From: Myxococcus stipitatus
GTDB taxonomy: Bacteria > Myxococcota > Myxococcia > Myxococcales > Myxococcaceae
Direction of reading: 5' to 3'
DNA length: 64,000 nt
NCBI RefSeq assembly: GCF_037414475.1
Contig: NZ_CP147913.1
Location: 1,488,001-1,552,000, forward strand
Shown here piece by piece: positions 48,637-57,738 of this stretch. A program made the translations under genes and the position numbers. Within the stretch, counting starts at the first letter, position 1. Every line of letters begins with the position of its first letter. The notes below the pieces were generated by a model, which was not told the origin of the DNA, searched no databases, and worked only from the letters and a program-made list of their open reading frames with translations.

Positions 48637-48913
48637 CTCAGGGACGGAACCTGGAGCCACTCCCCGCCACCAGAGCGCATGAACCCTCGCCGCACAGCGA
48701 GGCTCCGGACAGCGCGCCCGTGCGGGAGTAACCGACCTGGGGTACGAACCCGTCTGGAGATCTCACGGATGCCGCGAATCATCCAACCGCCTCGGACGAT
48801 TCCGACGCTCCTGCGAGGCTTGAGGGTTCTGGGTCTCGGATGAGACCGGCTAGGCTCTCCTATGACAAGGAGGCTGAGCACCTCGGCCACGTCCACCTCG
48901 AGGGCATCTGTCC

Positions 48914-49705
48914 GTGAACGTCCATGACCTGAACTGGAAAGGAGCGTACCGGTACACACGCAGGGGAATGGCCGTGTTTCACATGCCCGTTGCCCGCCCG
49001 TGGACCTGGGCGCTCACCCATCACGGAATGTGGAGCCTCTTTGTCGCGGACATCGAGCCCGCCAGGACAGGCATGCCCGAGCGGCGGCACCCGCTCCATC
49101 CACCTCGGGAAGTGATGGGGCACTGGTTGGCCATCTACGCGACAAGCGACTACGACGCGGACGGCGTCACCTGGCTGCAAAGGGCGCACGGGCTGGAGGC
49201 ACCATCGAGCGACACACTCCCGCATGGGGCCTATGTCGCCATGGCTCGACTCGCGGAGGTCAGCACCATCGGCAATGATTCCCGCTCTTTCGGCAACGAC
49301 CCGTGGTGGGCACCGCCCAAGGCCCCCTTCTGCCGAGGAACCATTGCATGGTGGCTCGAAGAGCTCATGGTGTTCGAGCCCCTTCCCGCGCCACCGGCCC
49401 AGCGTCTCACCCTCGTAGACCCTGAGTTGCTGCCGGAACTGCGAGAGCGAGTGGCCCTGGCACGTGACGGCATCTGGCGTCCGGAGGTGTACGCAGTACC
49501 CGCGCCCCCACCCCGCCAACCTCCTCCGCCAGCTCAAACCCACGTACTTCGAAGGGAGCTGCCCGCCGACGACAGCCCCGTGTCCCCCATGGGCGACGTC
49601 GTGCAGCTTGGGCTCTTCGGAGACTCTGCTCCGCTTGCATCAAGGACCGAGGCGGAGCAGCCAGCCACGTCGTCCCCCATCGAGGCGACGAACAGAAAGG
49701 AGTGA
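48914..49705 (+). CDS. ASCH-like domain protein
   Basis: 263 residues from the GTG at 48914; a GTG at 48974 with AGGGGA upstream is a good alternative. Residues about 24-170 fit the ASCH fold: MPVARPWTWALTHHGMW, then VMGHWLAIYATSDYDADGV, GAYVAMARLAEVS, and IAWWLEELMVFEPLPAPP. ASCH domains resemble PUA folds and are proposed to bind modified nucleotides or RNA. A disordered proline-rich C-terminus (PPPRQPPPPAQ) follows. 277 gene-free bases precede it. The partner is unknown. Confidence 0.6.
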   Translation: MNVHDLNWKGAYRYTRRGMAVFHMPVARPWTWALTHHGMWSLFVADIEPARTGMPERRHPLHPPREVMGHWLAIYATSDYDADGVTWLQRAHGLEAPSSDTLPHGAYVAMARLAEVSTIGNDSRSFGNDPWWAPPKAPFCRGTIAWWLEELMVFEPLPAPPAQRLTLVDPELLPELRERVALARDGIWRPEVYAVPAPPPRQPPPPAQTHVLRRELPADDSPVSPMGDVVQLGLFGDSAPLASRTEAEQPATSSPIEATNRKE

Positions 49706-49930
49706 CGTCCTCTCTCAGTGAGGTCGCCATGAGCACAACAACGGCACCTCAACGCAGGAAAGCCTCGGAGTAACCCACAGACACCCACCTCCAGGCACCA
49801 GAGCCAACCGCCTGGGAGTTCGAGCCAGGAACTCGCGAGTGTCTTGAACAGGTACTTGGCCGGCAGGCCTTCCAGCGGCAGGGGATCCTGGCTGGGCACT
49901 GGCAAACTCAGGGTCCCTGGTACGGGAAAC

Positions 49931-49948
49931 TTCCCTACACGCAGGGAA
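49931..49948 (-). terminator. Weak hairpin after tRNA-Arg (UCG)
   Basis: TTCCCT/AGGGAA with a six-base loop, 30 bases beyond the tRNA-Arg 3' end. The stem is short and termination uncertain. Confidence 0.3.
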
Positions 49949-49977
49949 ACCTCAACCATTTCAGGGGCTTGAGAGAG

Positions 49978-50051
49978 CGCGCTCGGAGGGACTTGAACCC
50001 CCAACCCCTGGGTTCGAAGCCCAGTGCTCTATCCAGTTGAGCTACGAGCGC
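49978..50051 (-). tRNA. tRNA-Arg (UCG)
   Basis: Acceptor GCGCTCG/CGAGCGC, anticodon loop CTTCGAA gives UCG, T arm GGGGGTTCAAGTCCCTC. CCA is not encoded; discriminator G. Confidence 0.95.
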
Positions 50052-50076
50052 AAGCTACGTCAGGGGGAGAAAGGTG

Positions 50077-50151
50077 GGCGGCCAACCGGGGTCGAACCGG
50101 CAACCTCTGGAGTCACAGTCCAGCGCTCTAACCAGTTGAGCTATGGCCGCC
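50077..50151 (-). tRNA. tRNA-His (GUG)
   Basis: Acceptor GCGGCCA/TGGCCGC with an encoded extra G at -1 (50151) facing C73, the histidine identity pair. The anticodon loop CTGTGAC gives GUG. It is 25 bases from tRNA-Arg, so both are likely processed from one transcript. Confidence 0.95.
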
Positions 50152-50685
50152 GTTACCGAACCGGCGTTTGAAGCGGCGCTTTCCCTACCGTGGAAGCGAG
50201 GGCCAGTTCAAGGCCCAAATGTGAAGCGGGTCGATTGGCGCCCTGAGCAGGGGCGAACTCATGCCCCCCGTCCTCCCCAAGCCCCGAGAGCGACAGCTGG
50301 GACGACGAGTTCCTGACCGCCTTCATAACCCTCGGGAGTTCCTGGCACTTTCGCAGGAGGCCTGGAGCCCGAGGGACTTCAGGTCGAGGTGCGGAGGCTA
50401 CGCCCAGCCCCTGAGCCAGGGGCCTCGCACCGGCGAGCCTCACACCGAGGCCCTTTGAGGACGAAGTGCCCCGAGCAGCGATGATGGCCGCGGTCGCCGG
50501 CTCTCTCCACGCAGGTCGACCGGGACAGGAGGCATCGGAGCTGGCCCCTCTTGAAACGACTCCGCCTTCACGTCGGCAATGAAGCACCCACGCGAAGTTC
50601 GCCACGACATCCCGCACTCGCGCTTCCTTGCGCGGCATTCGCTTCGCACAAATACAACCAGACACGGACGCCAATCAGCGGAACC
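50152..50685. other. 534 bases without a recognisable gene
   Basis: Between tRNA-His and the IS3 element. Open frames exist on both strands but none has family motifs, ribosome sites or consistent third-position bias. Probably degraded sequence or the upstream part of the former tRNA operon. Confidence 0.5.
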
Positions 50686-50718
50686 TGTCAACGTGAATGA
50701 GACAGTGAAACTGAGAGA

Positions 50719-51723
50719 TTAGTGCGCAGCCGCCTTTGAGTTGGGGAGGTGCGCGGGGTTGTTAATCCAGACAGCGTTCGGAAGGGCCTGGGGCTTCGGG
50801 AGTCCGTGGGGGAATCGCTCGGGATGAGCGGCGAAGGCTGCCTCGAGGACGACGGCGCGGGCCGAGAGGCGCGCGTGGGCCAGGCCGTGGTGGACGTCGT
50901 GAGGGGTGAGCAGACCCAGTCCCGAGTGGTGGTGCTCCTCGTTGTACCAACGGAAGAAGTCGGCACAGAAGCCGCGTGCATCCTGGAGGCAGCCGAAGAC
51001 GCGGGGGAAGTCGGGCCGATACTTCAGCGTCTTGAAGTGGGCCTCGCTGAAGGGGTTGTCGTTGGAGACGTGGGGCCGGGAGTGCGTCTTCGTCACGCCG
51101 AGGTCCGCCATCAGCAGAGCCACGGGCTTGGACGTCATGGAGGAGCCACGGTCCGCATGAATCGTCAGCTGGCCAGGTTGGATGCCCTGGCGCTCGCAGG
51201 TTTGCGCCAGGAGCTTCTGGGCGAGCGCGGCCGACTCGCGGTGCGCCACCATCCAACCGACGACAGCGCGGCTGTACACGTCGAGGACGACGTAGAGGTA
51301 GAAGTACGTCCACTTTCCTGGGCCGTGCAGCTTGGAGATATCCCAGCTCCAGAGTTCGTTCGGCTTCGTCGCGTGCACCTGGGGCACCGGATGGTTGGGG
51401 TGGCGCAGTTGGTTGCGGCGCTCTCGTACCTCCTGGTTCTCGGCCAGCACCCGGTACAGCGTCCGCTCCGAGCACAGGTAGCGCCCTTCATCGAGCAGTT
51501 GCGCGTAGACTTCCGCGGGCGCCGCATCCGCGAATCTCGGCTCGTGCAGTACGCGGAGCACCTCGGCCCGCTGCTCGGCGGACAAGGCCCTTGGCTGGCG
51601 ACGTCCACGGGCCGCCCCCTGCGTCGGCCGCAGGCTCCGGTAGAAGGTGGCTCGCGACAGGCCCATCACCTGGCACACCGGAAAGACTCCCAGCTCTCCC
51701 ACGGCCTCTCGTGCCGCCGCCAT
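50719..51723 (-). CDS. IS3 orfB transposase (DDE integrase domain)
   Basis: 334 residues as a stand-alone frame starting MAAAREAVGELGVFP; normally made as an OrfAB fusion by -1 slippage. HTH_21-like start, then the rve domain with catalytic Asp in NELWSWDISKLHGPG, Asp in LTIHADRGSSMTSKP, and Glu in NPFSEAHFKTLKYRP. The ATG overlaps the orfA stop by one base (TGATG). All three catalytic residues are intact, so the element may be active. Confidence 0.88.
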   Translation of the reverse strand: MAAAREAVGELGVFPVCQVMGLSRATFYRSLRPTQGAARGRRQPRALSAEQRAEVLRVLHEPRFADAAPAEVYAQLLDEGRYLCSERTLYRVLAENQEVRERRNQLRHPNHPVPQVHATKPNELWSWDISKLHGPGKWTYFYLYVVLDVYSRAVVGWMVAHRESAALAQKLLAQTCERQGIQPGQLTIHADRGSSMTSKPVALLMADLGVTKTHSRPHVSNDNPFSEAHFKTLKYRPDFPRVFGCLQDARGFCADFFRWYNEEHHHSGLGLLTPHDVHHGLAHARLSARAVVLEAAFAAHPERFPHGLPKPQALPNAVWINNPAHLPNSKAAAH

Positions 51724-52130
51724 CAGGGCTCCTCGTCTGGCTTGGGCAGTTCCACTCCCAGGATTTCCGATACTTTTTTTTGGAGGTCCAACAGGGCCTC
51801 GGCGCGTTTGAGTTTCGCCTGGGCACGCGCCAACTCCTTCTCCAACTCGGCGATTCTCCGGACCCCGGGCGCGGGCACCTTCGCCGGGGGGCCTCGCTTG
51901 ACTGGCTCCAGGGCGGCCTGTCCTCCGGCCTCGCGTTGACGTCGCCACACGCTCAACAGTGAGGAGTACAGCCCCTCACGGCGCAGAAGTGCGCCCACCT
52001 CTCCGGGCTTCGTGCACCGGTCCGCTTCCTCGAGGATGCGCCGCTTGTCCTCCGCGCTGAAGCGACGACGCTTTGCCTTCTCCACCACCTCGGTCTCCCC
52101 AACCCGAGCCTCTTTCACCACCGGATTCAT
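51723..52130 (-). CDS. IS3 orfA (DNA-binding) with -1 frameshift site
   Basis: 135 residues from the ATG at 52130. A helix-turn-helix of the HTH_Tnp_1 type (RRRFSAEDKRRILEEADRC, then GLYSSLLSVWRRQREAGG) is followed by a leucine-zipper-like helix (IAELEKELARAQAKLKRAEA). At LDLQKKVSEILG the codons CAA AAA AAA G allow slippage into the orfB frame. Confidence 0.85.
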   Translation of the reverse strand: MNPVVKEARVGETEVVEKAKRRRFSAEDKRRILEEADRCTKPGEVGALLRREGLYSSLLSVWRRQREAGGQAALEPVKRGPPAKVPAPGVRRIAELEKELARAQAKLKRAEALLDLQKKVSEILGVELPKPDEEP

Positions 52131-52449
52131 CGTCCCTGCCTGGGTCGCCCTGCACACTAAACTGCTGGGTACGAACTGTCTCACTCACGTTGGCAGAGAG
52201 GGCAGCGGGAACGTCCTTATCCAGAGCGAGCACGGACTGGAGTGCCCCAAAGCCCATCCCTCAAGCACGCTGCGCCGCTCCTCATTCAATCGCGATGGCC
52301 TGAGCGCCTGAAAGCATGTGCCGCCACTTCAGTCATCACCAGACACGGCCCCTGGCTTCAACCGCGGCAAGAGGCACGACGCGCGTCCACTGCAACCTGG
52401 GGGCTGGTACGTTCCAAGCATCCAGACGTCAAACAATGGAGCGACACAG

Positions 52450-52683
52450 GTGCGGACAACCTTCGAATCAATTCAGGAGATTCTCAAGGCAGGAGCAAAC
52501 ATCCACCTCCATGATCGGTACCCACCAGGAGATATCGAGCGGCTCGCGACGATGGCCCGCGAGCACGGTGGCCACCTGCTCGTCTCAGGTGACTACACCA
52601 GCGACTGGCTCATCCGATGGGCCAAGGCCGGGGGGAGTCATTTTACGTTCGTCGTCCAGTCCAGTCTCCGCAGCGGCATATAG
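52450..52683 (+). CDS. Small hypothetical protein (77 residues)
   Basis: A GTG at 52450 with GGAG 8 bases upstream gives a soluble protein starting MRTTFESIQEILKAGANIHL, with DIERLATMAREHGGHLLVSG and YTSDWLIRWAKAGGSHFTFV. Helix-strand alternation and two parallel halves suggest a small repeat fold. Not recognised. The longer in-frame GTG at 52318 would add low-quality residues. Confidence 0.45.
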   Translation: MRTTFESIQEILKAGANIHLHDRYPPGDIERLATMAREHGGHLLVSGDYTSDWLIRWAKAGGSHFTFVVQSSLRSGI

Positions 52684-52733
52684 AGCCCGATCCGGGCCAG
52701 TCAGGGAGAGGAGATCCTGGGTTGCCACCTGCC

Positions 52734-53063
52734 TCATTGACGCGCCCCATCCCGAACGTCTTCGGGCCGAGGCATTCGCGAGTCAGCGACCGTCAGGAGC
52801 ACCCCCGACTGCTTCATCTGTTCTTGATGATCATCCCAGAAACAGCCAACAACGCCGGCGATGTTGGCACCCACCAGCGACATCAAGAACTCCCACACAT
52901 CCCATTCCTTGGACGAGACGAATGCCACAAGACTCGATCCCACTCCGGCCAAAGCCCCCAAGAGGGCAAGTGGATGACGATGCATGAGGCGCACGACGGT
53001 GACGACGCCGCCGAGGAAGAGGACGCCTCCGACAAGAGTCTCCATGAGTAGCGCAGGCATCAT
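52734..53063 (-). CDS. Small membrane protein (109 residues)
   Basis: Two to three hydrophobic helices (ETLVGGVLFLGGVVTVVRLM, HPLALLGALAGVGSSLVAFV, FLMSLVGANIAGVVGCFW), then a charged tail (DDHQEQMKQSG). Shape resembles phage holins or small accessory membrane proteins, but no lysis genes are adjacent. Start uncertain among 53063, 53060 and 53045. Not recognised. Confidence 0.5.
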   Translation of the reverse strand: MMPALLMETLVGGVLFLGGVVTVVRLMHRHPLALLGALAGVGSSLVAFVSSKEWDVWEFLMSLVGANIAGVVGCFWDDHQEQMKQSGVLLTVADSRMPRPEDVRDGARQ

Positions 53064-53188
53064 TTCAGCCCCCTATTGATACTCTTGGGGGGTCCGGCCG
53101 CTAGGGGCAAGCCCCCCCATTGATCGCGTTACCCGCAATGCAATCCAGGGTGTTCGCCAGAGAATAACAGCAGCCCATCTGAGCACGG

Positions 53189-53770
53189 TCAGAAGGCCGA
53201 GTAGGCAAACCACTTCGCTCCGCTGCTGACGTCGTAGCAGAAGAGGTCTGTCCGGCCGTCCCCGTTGAAATCGGCGGCGGAGAATCGCGCGGAGAGACGG
53301 TTGCACCACTTCATATCCTGATACCAATCCGTCCCAACGAAGTACCCGCCCAGGCGAGCAAAGGCAATCCACTTCTCCCCTGTCAGAGTATCATGGCAGA
53401 GGAGATCCGCCCGACCATCTCCATTGAAGTCCCCAGTGACGAACTGGCTCCCCTGGCGACTGCACCACCCCATCGGCGAATACCAGTCATTCCCGACGAA
53501 ATGCCCATCAGGAGGTCGCGCAAAGGCGATGCGCTTCTCGCCCGAGAGCCAACTGTGACACAGCATGTCCGCCAGGCCATCACCATTGAAGTCATCAACA
53601 AAGAGCTGAGACCCAAAATAGTTGCACCACTCCATGTTTGTATCCCAGAGCCAGAAACCAGTCGCTGCCGGGGCTGGCTCCGCATCGGGATGAGCTCTCG
53701 CGGCTTGTCCAAAGGGAGCCCTCAGCAGTGACGCCACGAACAAGCTCGGAAACAGTCTCGACCCACGCAT
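53189..53770 (-). CDS. Secreted FG-GAP/VCBS-repeat protein
   Basis: 193 residues from the ATG at 53770 with GGGGGA upstream. Signal peptide MRGSRLFPSLFVASLLRAPF, cleavage near QAARA. The mature protein is three repeats of about 53 residues, each with a calcium-loop DxNGDGxxD motif (VDDFNGDGLADMLCHS, TGDFNGDGRADLLCHD, AADFNGDGRTDLFCYD), a Cys just after it and Trp-Cys pairs (MEWCN, MGWCS, MKWCN). Propeller blades usually number six or more, so this short form must assemble or be a fragment. Extracellular binding role inferred. Confidence 0.7.
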   Translation of the reverse strand: MRGSRLFPSLFVASLLRAPFGQAARAHPDAEPAPAATGFWLWDTNMEWCNYFGSQLFVDDFNGDGLADMLCHSWLSGEKRIAFARPPDGHFVGNDWYSPMGWCSRQGSQFVTGDFNGDGRADLLCHDTLTGEKWIAFARLGGYFVGTDWYQDMKWCNRLSARFSAADFNGDGRTDLFCYDVSSGAKWFAYSAF

Positions 53771-54539
53771 TGTTCCCCCAGTAGCAAATTGCACTCCTCG
53801 CCTCAAACATCGACCATCCATAGGCCGCATCAAATAAGACATGAGTCGCAACAACTGTTGAGCCTCGGCACAGTACCCTCGACCGGAAAGCAACCACTCC
53901 CGACCAAGACTTTTGTTCCCACACGACCACCACAAGGACCCAAACAAACAAATCAAGCCCAATACACTTCACCACTCAAGACCATCACCCCAGACATCCT
54001 TGCGTGAAGCACCCGAGAGCCGCCACGTACCTGCTGTTTGCAGCCTTGAGGCCGTGGCACGAGAGGCTGGCATAGCCGCTGGCCAGAGGATTGTGCGCTG
54101 CCCTATCACCCGAGGCGCACCAGGGCACAGTGCCAAGAACTGGTGGTGACTCGCTCGCAACGGGCTACCTCGGCCGTTCGCACGACACACCCAGTTCTCG
54201 CGCCACTTCACCAGCCTCTCTCGAGCGAGGGACGACGCTTGCGACAGGGAGACAGCCCCGTCCGCTTCAGTCCCCCAAATGGTCCCCGCCTCTGTGTCAA
54301 GACACCACACCTCCACCTCGGTTGGAGCGCGCGTACATCTGCCTTGTGAGGAATGAATTGTGCTCCCCGGACTGAGGCGCCCTGTCGAGGGGCGTCCCCC
54401 GCCGCCCTGCGCCACGACCCGCGCGGGACATCCACGAAGGTGTCTACCGCACATTCATCGCAAGCACTCACGTCCGCCCGGTCACAAGGCACATACAATG
54501 CACCAAGACCTCACCATCACCTCACTCGGAGGCGACTCC
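53771..54539. other. 769 bases without a convincing gene, visibly lower in GC
   Basis: From about 53780 to 54000 the sequence is richer in A/C (runs such as CAAATTGC and ACAAACAAATC) than the rest of the window. Frames up to 160 residues exist but lack ribosome sites and motifs. Likely foreign or decayed DNA. Confidence 0.45.
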
Positions 54540-55325
54540 ATGCACGCAGAGCCAGTCAGCCATCCTGTCGATGCCACATGTCCCCGCCATCCGGACCGGG
54601 GCGCCGCAGGGTCCTGCGCCCGCTGCGGAAGCTTTTTCTGCGAGTACTGCACGGGGCAAGAAGCCGGGCTCTGCGCGTCCTGTCGCGCATGGCGCAGGCA
54701 ACAATCCCTGGCCTCCACGAGTCCCTGGGCCGTTATCGCCACCTTGGGCATCAGCCTGCATGCAGTCGCCGAGTTCGCATATCTCGCTGTGACCATGTGG
54801 CTCTACGGCCTCGTCCTCGGCTGTGGATATTCAAAACAGGAATCCCTCGTCGCATATGGGACGGCCCTCCTCATTGTGAACGTGGTCATGGCTGTGTCCG
54901 AGCTGCTCGGCGTGGTCGGGTTTCTGACGTGGCAGTACCGGGTGACCCGCCTCGCAGCACTAATCGAAGTCAGCCAGACGTCCCCTCGCTGGGCCATCCT
55001 GTCTTGGTTCGTCCCGGGCATGAATCTCTTCAAGCCCTATCTGATGCTTCGCGACCTCTCTCGCGCGCTGGGAGGCGCGGCGAATCGGACGGGCCTGGTA
55101 CGAGCCTGGTGGTTAACAGCGCTGCTCAGCTTGATGCTGAGCGCGGGGTATTACGCGATACACAACATCGATGAAATCGCCGACATCAGCCCTACTGCGA
55201 GGCAGGTGACCCACATCATCCAAACCGCGGTGTTCTTGCTCGCCGCCGCATTGTGCATCGGTGTCATTTGGCGCATCCAGCGCCGACTCGTTCAGGTGAA
55301 AGACGAGCTCCAACTCGCCCCATGA
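54540..55325 (+). CDS. DUF4328 membrane protein with B-box-type zinc finger
   Basis: 261 residues from the ATG at 54540, with GGAGG 7 bases upstream (a Met at 54498 is the alternative). Residues about 10-55 hold paired Cys/His (DATCPRHPDRGAAGSCARCG, FFCEYCTGQEAGLCASCRAW) like a bacterial B-box zinc finger. About five helices follow with the DUF4328 look (FLTWQYRVTRLAALIEVSQ, SPRWAILSWFVPGMNLFKPY). Function unknown; inner membrane. Confidence 0.75.
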   Translation: MHAEPVSHPVDATCPRHPDRGAAGSCARCGSFFCEYCTGQEAGLCASCRAWRRQQSLASTSPWAVIATLGISLHAVAEFAYLAVTMWLYGLVLGCGYSKQESLVAYGTALLIVNVVMAVSELLGVVGFLTWQYRVTRLAALIEVSQTSPRWAILSWFVPGMNLFKPYLMLRDLSRALGGAANRTGLVRAWWLTALLSLMLSAGYYAIHNIDEIADISPTARQVTHIIQTAVFLLAAALCIGVIWRIQRRLVQVKDELQLAP

Positions 55326-55332
55326 AGGGGCC

Positions 55333-55430
55333 CCCAGGGTCTCCGCGTAGTAGTCGCGAATGAGGGGACGCAGGTCGAGAAAGCCGTGGCTGAAGGGGCG
55401 GCCGAGCAGCGGCGCGCGGTAGCCCTCGGG
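55333..55430 (-). pseudogene. Unidentified coding remnant of about 33 codons
   Basis: The minus strand reads PEGYRAPLLGRPFSHGFLDL then RPLIRDYYAETLGAP with nearly all third positions G or C, unlike the sequence on either side. No start, and no good frame beyond either end. Family not recognised. The remaining bases up to 55901 hold nothing recognisable. Confidence 0.4.
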
Positions 55431-55901
55431 TGAAGTACGTGCCAGTGCCCAACCGACACGTTGACGATGAGCCAGGGTAGCCCTCACTGCTCGCGCGTGA
55501 CACGGCCGGCTTCGCTCGCCTCCGGGGATGCAAGTGGAGGACTCGCCCTCGCCCTATGCCTCCGCCCACACGAAATCCTTGCATTCCAGGTGAAAGTGGG
55601 CCTGCCCCTCAGCGAGGTTGTGGCAAGGATGGGAGACCAGTGCGCCCACGACCTGGACGACGAGGCCGCAGGACTCGCGGGGACCACTGCGTGGGCATGA
55701 ACAAGAGTAGCTTCAACGACAGGCGCGAGGAAGTCGAGGGCAGAGCCGGGCAGCATGGATGGCCTCTGGTGGAGGCACCTGTCATTGCACCACCTTGGTT
55801 GTTGCCTCCCATACGAACGGTGTCCGAATGGCATCCCTGCATGTTTGGACCTTGCATCGCTCGCGTGTAAGTTCAACTCAATCACGCACACGGGGGTACC
55901 C

Positions 55902-56504
55902 ATGCACCAATGCATCCGACTGCTTCTGACCCTTGCCATCGGCACCACAATGTCGGCCTGCCAAACCTACACAGCCTCGCGCTATTCTGTGTCGTCCGAC
56001 AACGTCCAGACGCTCCGAGCCCTCCGCCAAAAGTACCCATCGGGCTCGATTAGCGTTGCAAACTTCTCGGCAAAGGATGGTCCTCTGCGCGAACTCACCT
56101 GCCGCGGGGCCGGGCCAGTCGCACCACCAGATCAGAAGACATTCGAGCAGTACGTACAGTCCGCCCTCGTCGACGACCTAAAAATGGCCGATGTCTACTC
56201 CGACAAGTCCCTCGTGGCACTTTCGGCGACCATCCAGTCCATCGATTTCAGTTCCACGGGCGGAACGTGGACTCTTGCTGCGCTCGTGTCGGCCGGCAAG
56301 CAATCGCCCTACGCGGTCTCCCATACGGCCAACTACTCGAGCAGCTTCATGGGGGACAACGCATGCATGCTGACTGCGCAGGCATTCATGCCTGCGGTCC
56401 AAGACTTCCTGAAGAAGCTGATTGCCAGCCCTGAGTTCGAAAGAGCGTTCTCGGACTCCAGCACGACTTCAACGCCGACTGCGGAGCCCATCCCCGGCAG
56501 CTAA
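55902..56504 (+). CDS. Putative lipoprotein (200 residues)
   Basis: Signal MHQCIRLLLTLAIGTTMSAC with lipobox MSAC. The mature part begins QTYTASRYSVSSDNVQTLRA and has VGVxxF-like strand SISVANFSAKDG, a Cys pair (LTCRG, NACML), and QTFEQYVQSALVDDLKMADV-like helix, similar to curli/penicillin-binding-activator type assembly lipoproteins seen in gammaproteobacteria; family not named with certainty. Ends in a Ser/Thr/Pro-rich tail. Third-position GC is lower than average, suggesting transfer. Confidence 0.65.
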   Translation: MHQCIRLLLTLAIGTTMSACQTYTASRYSVSSDNVQTLRALRQKYPSGSISVANFSAKDGPLRELTCRGAGPVAPPDQKTFEQYVQSALVDDLKMADVYSDKSLVALSATIQSIDFSSTGGTWTLAALVSAGKQSPYAVSHTANYSSSFMGDNACMLTAQAFMPAVQDFLKKLIASPEFERAFSDSSTTSTPTAEPIPGS

Positions 56505-56677
56505 CCGGTAGCGTCGGCCACGCCCCATGGTCTGGGAGGCACCCGATTTGTGTGTCCCAGACTCTCTCCTGCGTAAGCATCGCCTTCCTGAACCGGTGCA
56601 TTGGAGTCCTCGTCCATCCAGGAGTCCATGTGAGACGATAGCCATACCTGTCCTGGGCTTGGTCCGAGGTGGCCGTG

Positions 56678-57061
56678 TCATCTCGACGCGTCACGGGCGG
56701 CCTCACAGAGTCGCCCCCTCCCCTTGTTTTGCCAGCCACACATCTGGGTGATGACCCACACGGCAATGCGCGTGCTTTCGAGCTCGCACCGGGCTGCAAC
56801 CGTGAACTCGATGATGTGCTTGTTCCCAGTCGCCCGCACGTCGACCACGAACTCGTCATGAGGGAAGCGCTCCGCTGGGCAGGCAGTGGGGTTGACGCCT
56901 CCGGGGAGGTTCATGGCGTCCAGGAAGCGTACGACGAGGCGCCTGCGAATGACGCGAGCGCCAAGGCGGTCGTTGGTGCTCCGCTCGACGGAGCCCAAGG
57001 TGCCCGGCAGGTTGCCATGGTGAGAGTGGATCTCGGGAATCGCCCGCTCCCAGACTTCTCG
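56678..57061 (-). pseudogene. C-terminal remnant of a myxobacterial paralog-type protein (SitA6/TIGR02269-like?)
   Basis: From about 57061 leftwards the minus strand is well coded: VWERAIPEIHSHHGNLPGTL, GARVIRRRLVVRFLDAMNLP, and FPHDEFVVDVRATGNKHIIE, with about 85% G/C third positions. Upstream the frame loses coding character and has no credible start, so the N-terminal part is missing or frameshifted. From memory it recalls the C-terminus of Myxococcus paralogous lipoproteins (TIGR02269/SitA6 toxins); unverified. Confidence 0.45.
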
Positions 57062-57239
57062 AAGCCCTGGGCCTGCACGGGCCAGGACTGGTACGCAGCT
57101 CCATGTCACACAACGTGTCCGCCCAGGCCGTTTGTGCCCGCGTGGAAGCACATGGCGCCCCGCCCCGGGCAGGGACCACTCCTCGCTTTCGGGGGGCCCC
57201 TCCCAAGGTAGAGCGCGGACAAGCAGCCCTTCTCCCAGC

Positions 57240-57590
57240 TCACCCCGCCTGGAAGAGCTGAGGGGGCTCAGCCGGAGGCCCAACAGGTGCCACCGCGGCA
57301 CCGGTAGCGCGACGAGTGTTCGCCTCGATTGCCACCTGGCACAATGCCATCTGAGCCTGGAGTTGGAGAGTGAGCGCGCGGCTTCGCGCCATGGCCACAC
57401 CGATGATAGCGAGGAGAGCCCCTCCAATAACAGCCAGGGTAGATCCCCCCTCGCTCCCGCCGACAGCGTATCCAATGAATGCGCCTACAGCGAAGCCAGC
57501 GAGGCCACCACGCACGACGACCCCCTTGGCTTGCTCGTAGAGGGATTCTGCGTGCGTCTGGATGATGTTCGGGTCGTACTGGACCAGCAT
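57240..57590 (-). CDS. Small membrane protein (116 residues)
   Basis: Begins MLVQYDPNIIQTHAESLYEQ, two hydrophobic segments (GLAGFAVGAFIGYAVGG and LAVIGGALLAIIGVAMARS), then an amphipathic helix (LTLQLQAQMALCQVAIEANT) and a proline tail. The ATG at 57590 has GGAG five bases upstream. The glycine-rich helices resemble glycine-zipper membrane proteins. Function unknown. It is upstream of, and on the same strand as, the broken toxin-like gene. Confidence 0.65.
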   Translation of the reverse strand: MLVQYDPNIIQTHAESLYEQAKGVVVRGGLAGFAVGAFIGYAVGGSEGGSTLAVIGGALLAIIGVAMARSRALTLQLQAQMALCQVAIEANTRRATGAAVAPVGPPAEPPQLFQAG

Positions 57591-57738
57591 GTCACTCCCT
57601 CAGGGGTTGCGCGCTGCACTCGCAGGCTGGCGAACCCTCCCACGGTGAGGGGCTTGAGCCAAGAGAGGCAACCACCACCCACTCGGTACTGGCTGGGAGT
57701 GCCACCTAATACGACTTGGTCACATCCGTGAGGGCAGC

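Larger units (their letters stand above)
50686..52195 (-). mobile_element. IS3-family insertion sequence (copy 1, 1510 bp)
   Basis: The ends are inverted repeats beginning TG: TGTCAACGTGAATGAGACAG on the left, and on the right the complement of TGCCAACGTGAGTGAGACAG (two mismatches in 21). It contains orfA and orfB joined by an A8 slippery run (51774-51781). No matching target duplication is visible (flanks ACC and GAG), so a neighbouring rearrangement or mutation is likely. Confidence 0.88.

Noticed and set aside
50153..50674. 173-residue minus-strand frame near tRNA-His
   Set aside because: No motif, no ribosome site, and it begins and ends at element or tRNA borders.
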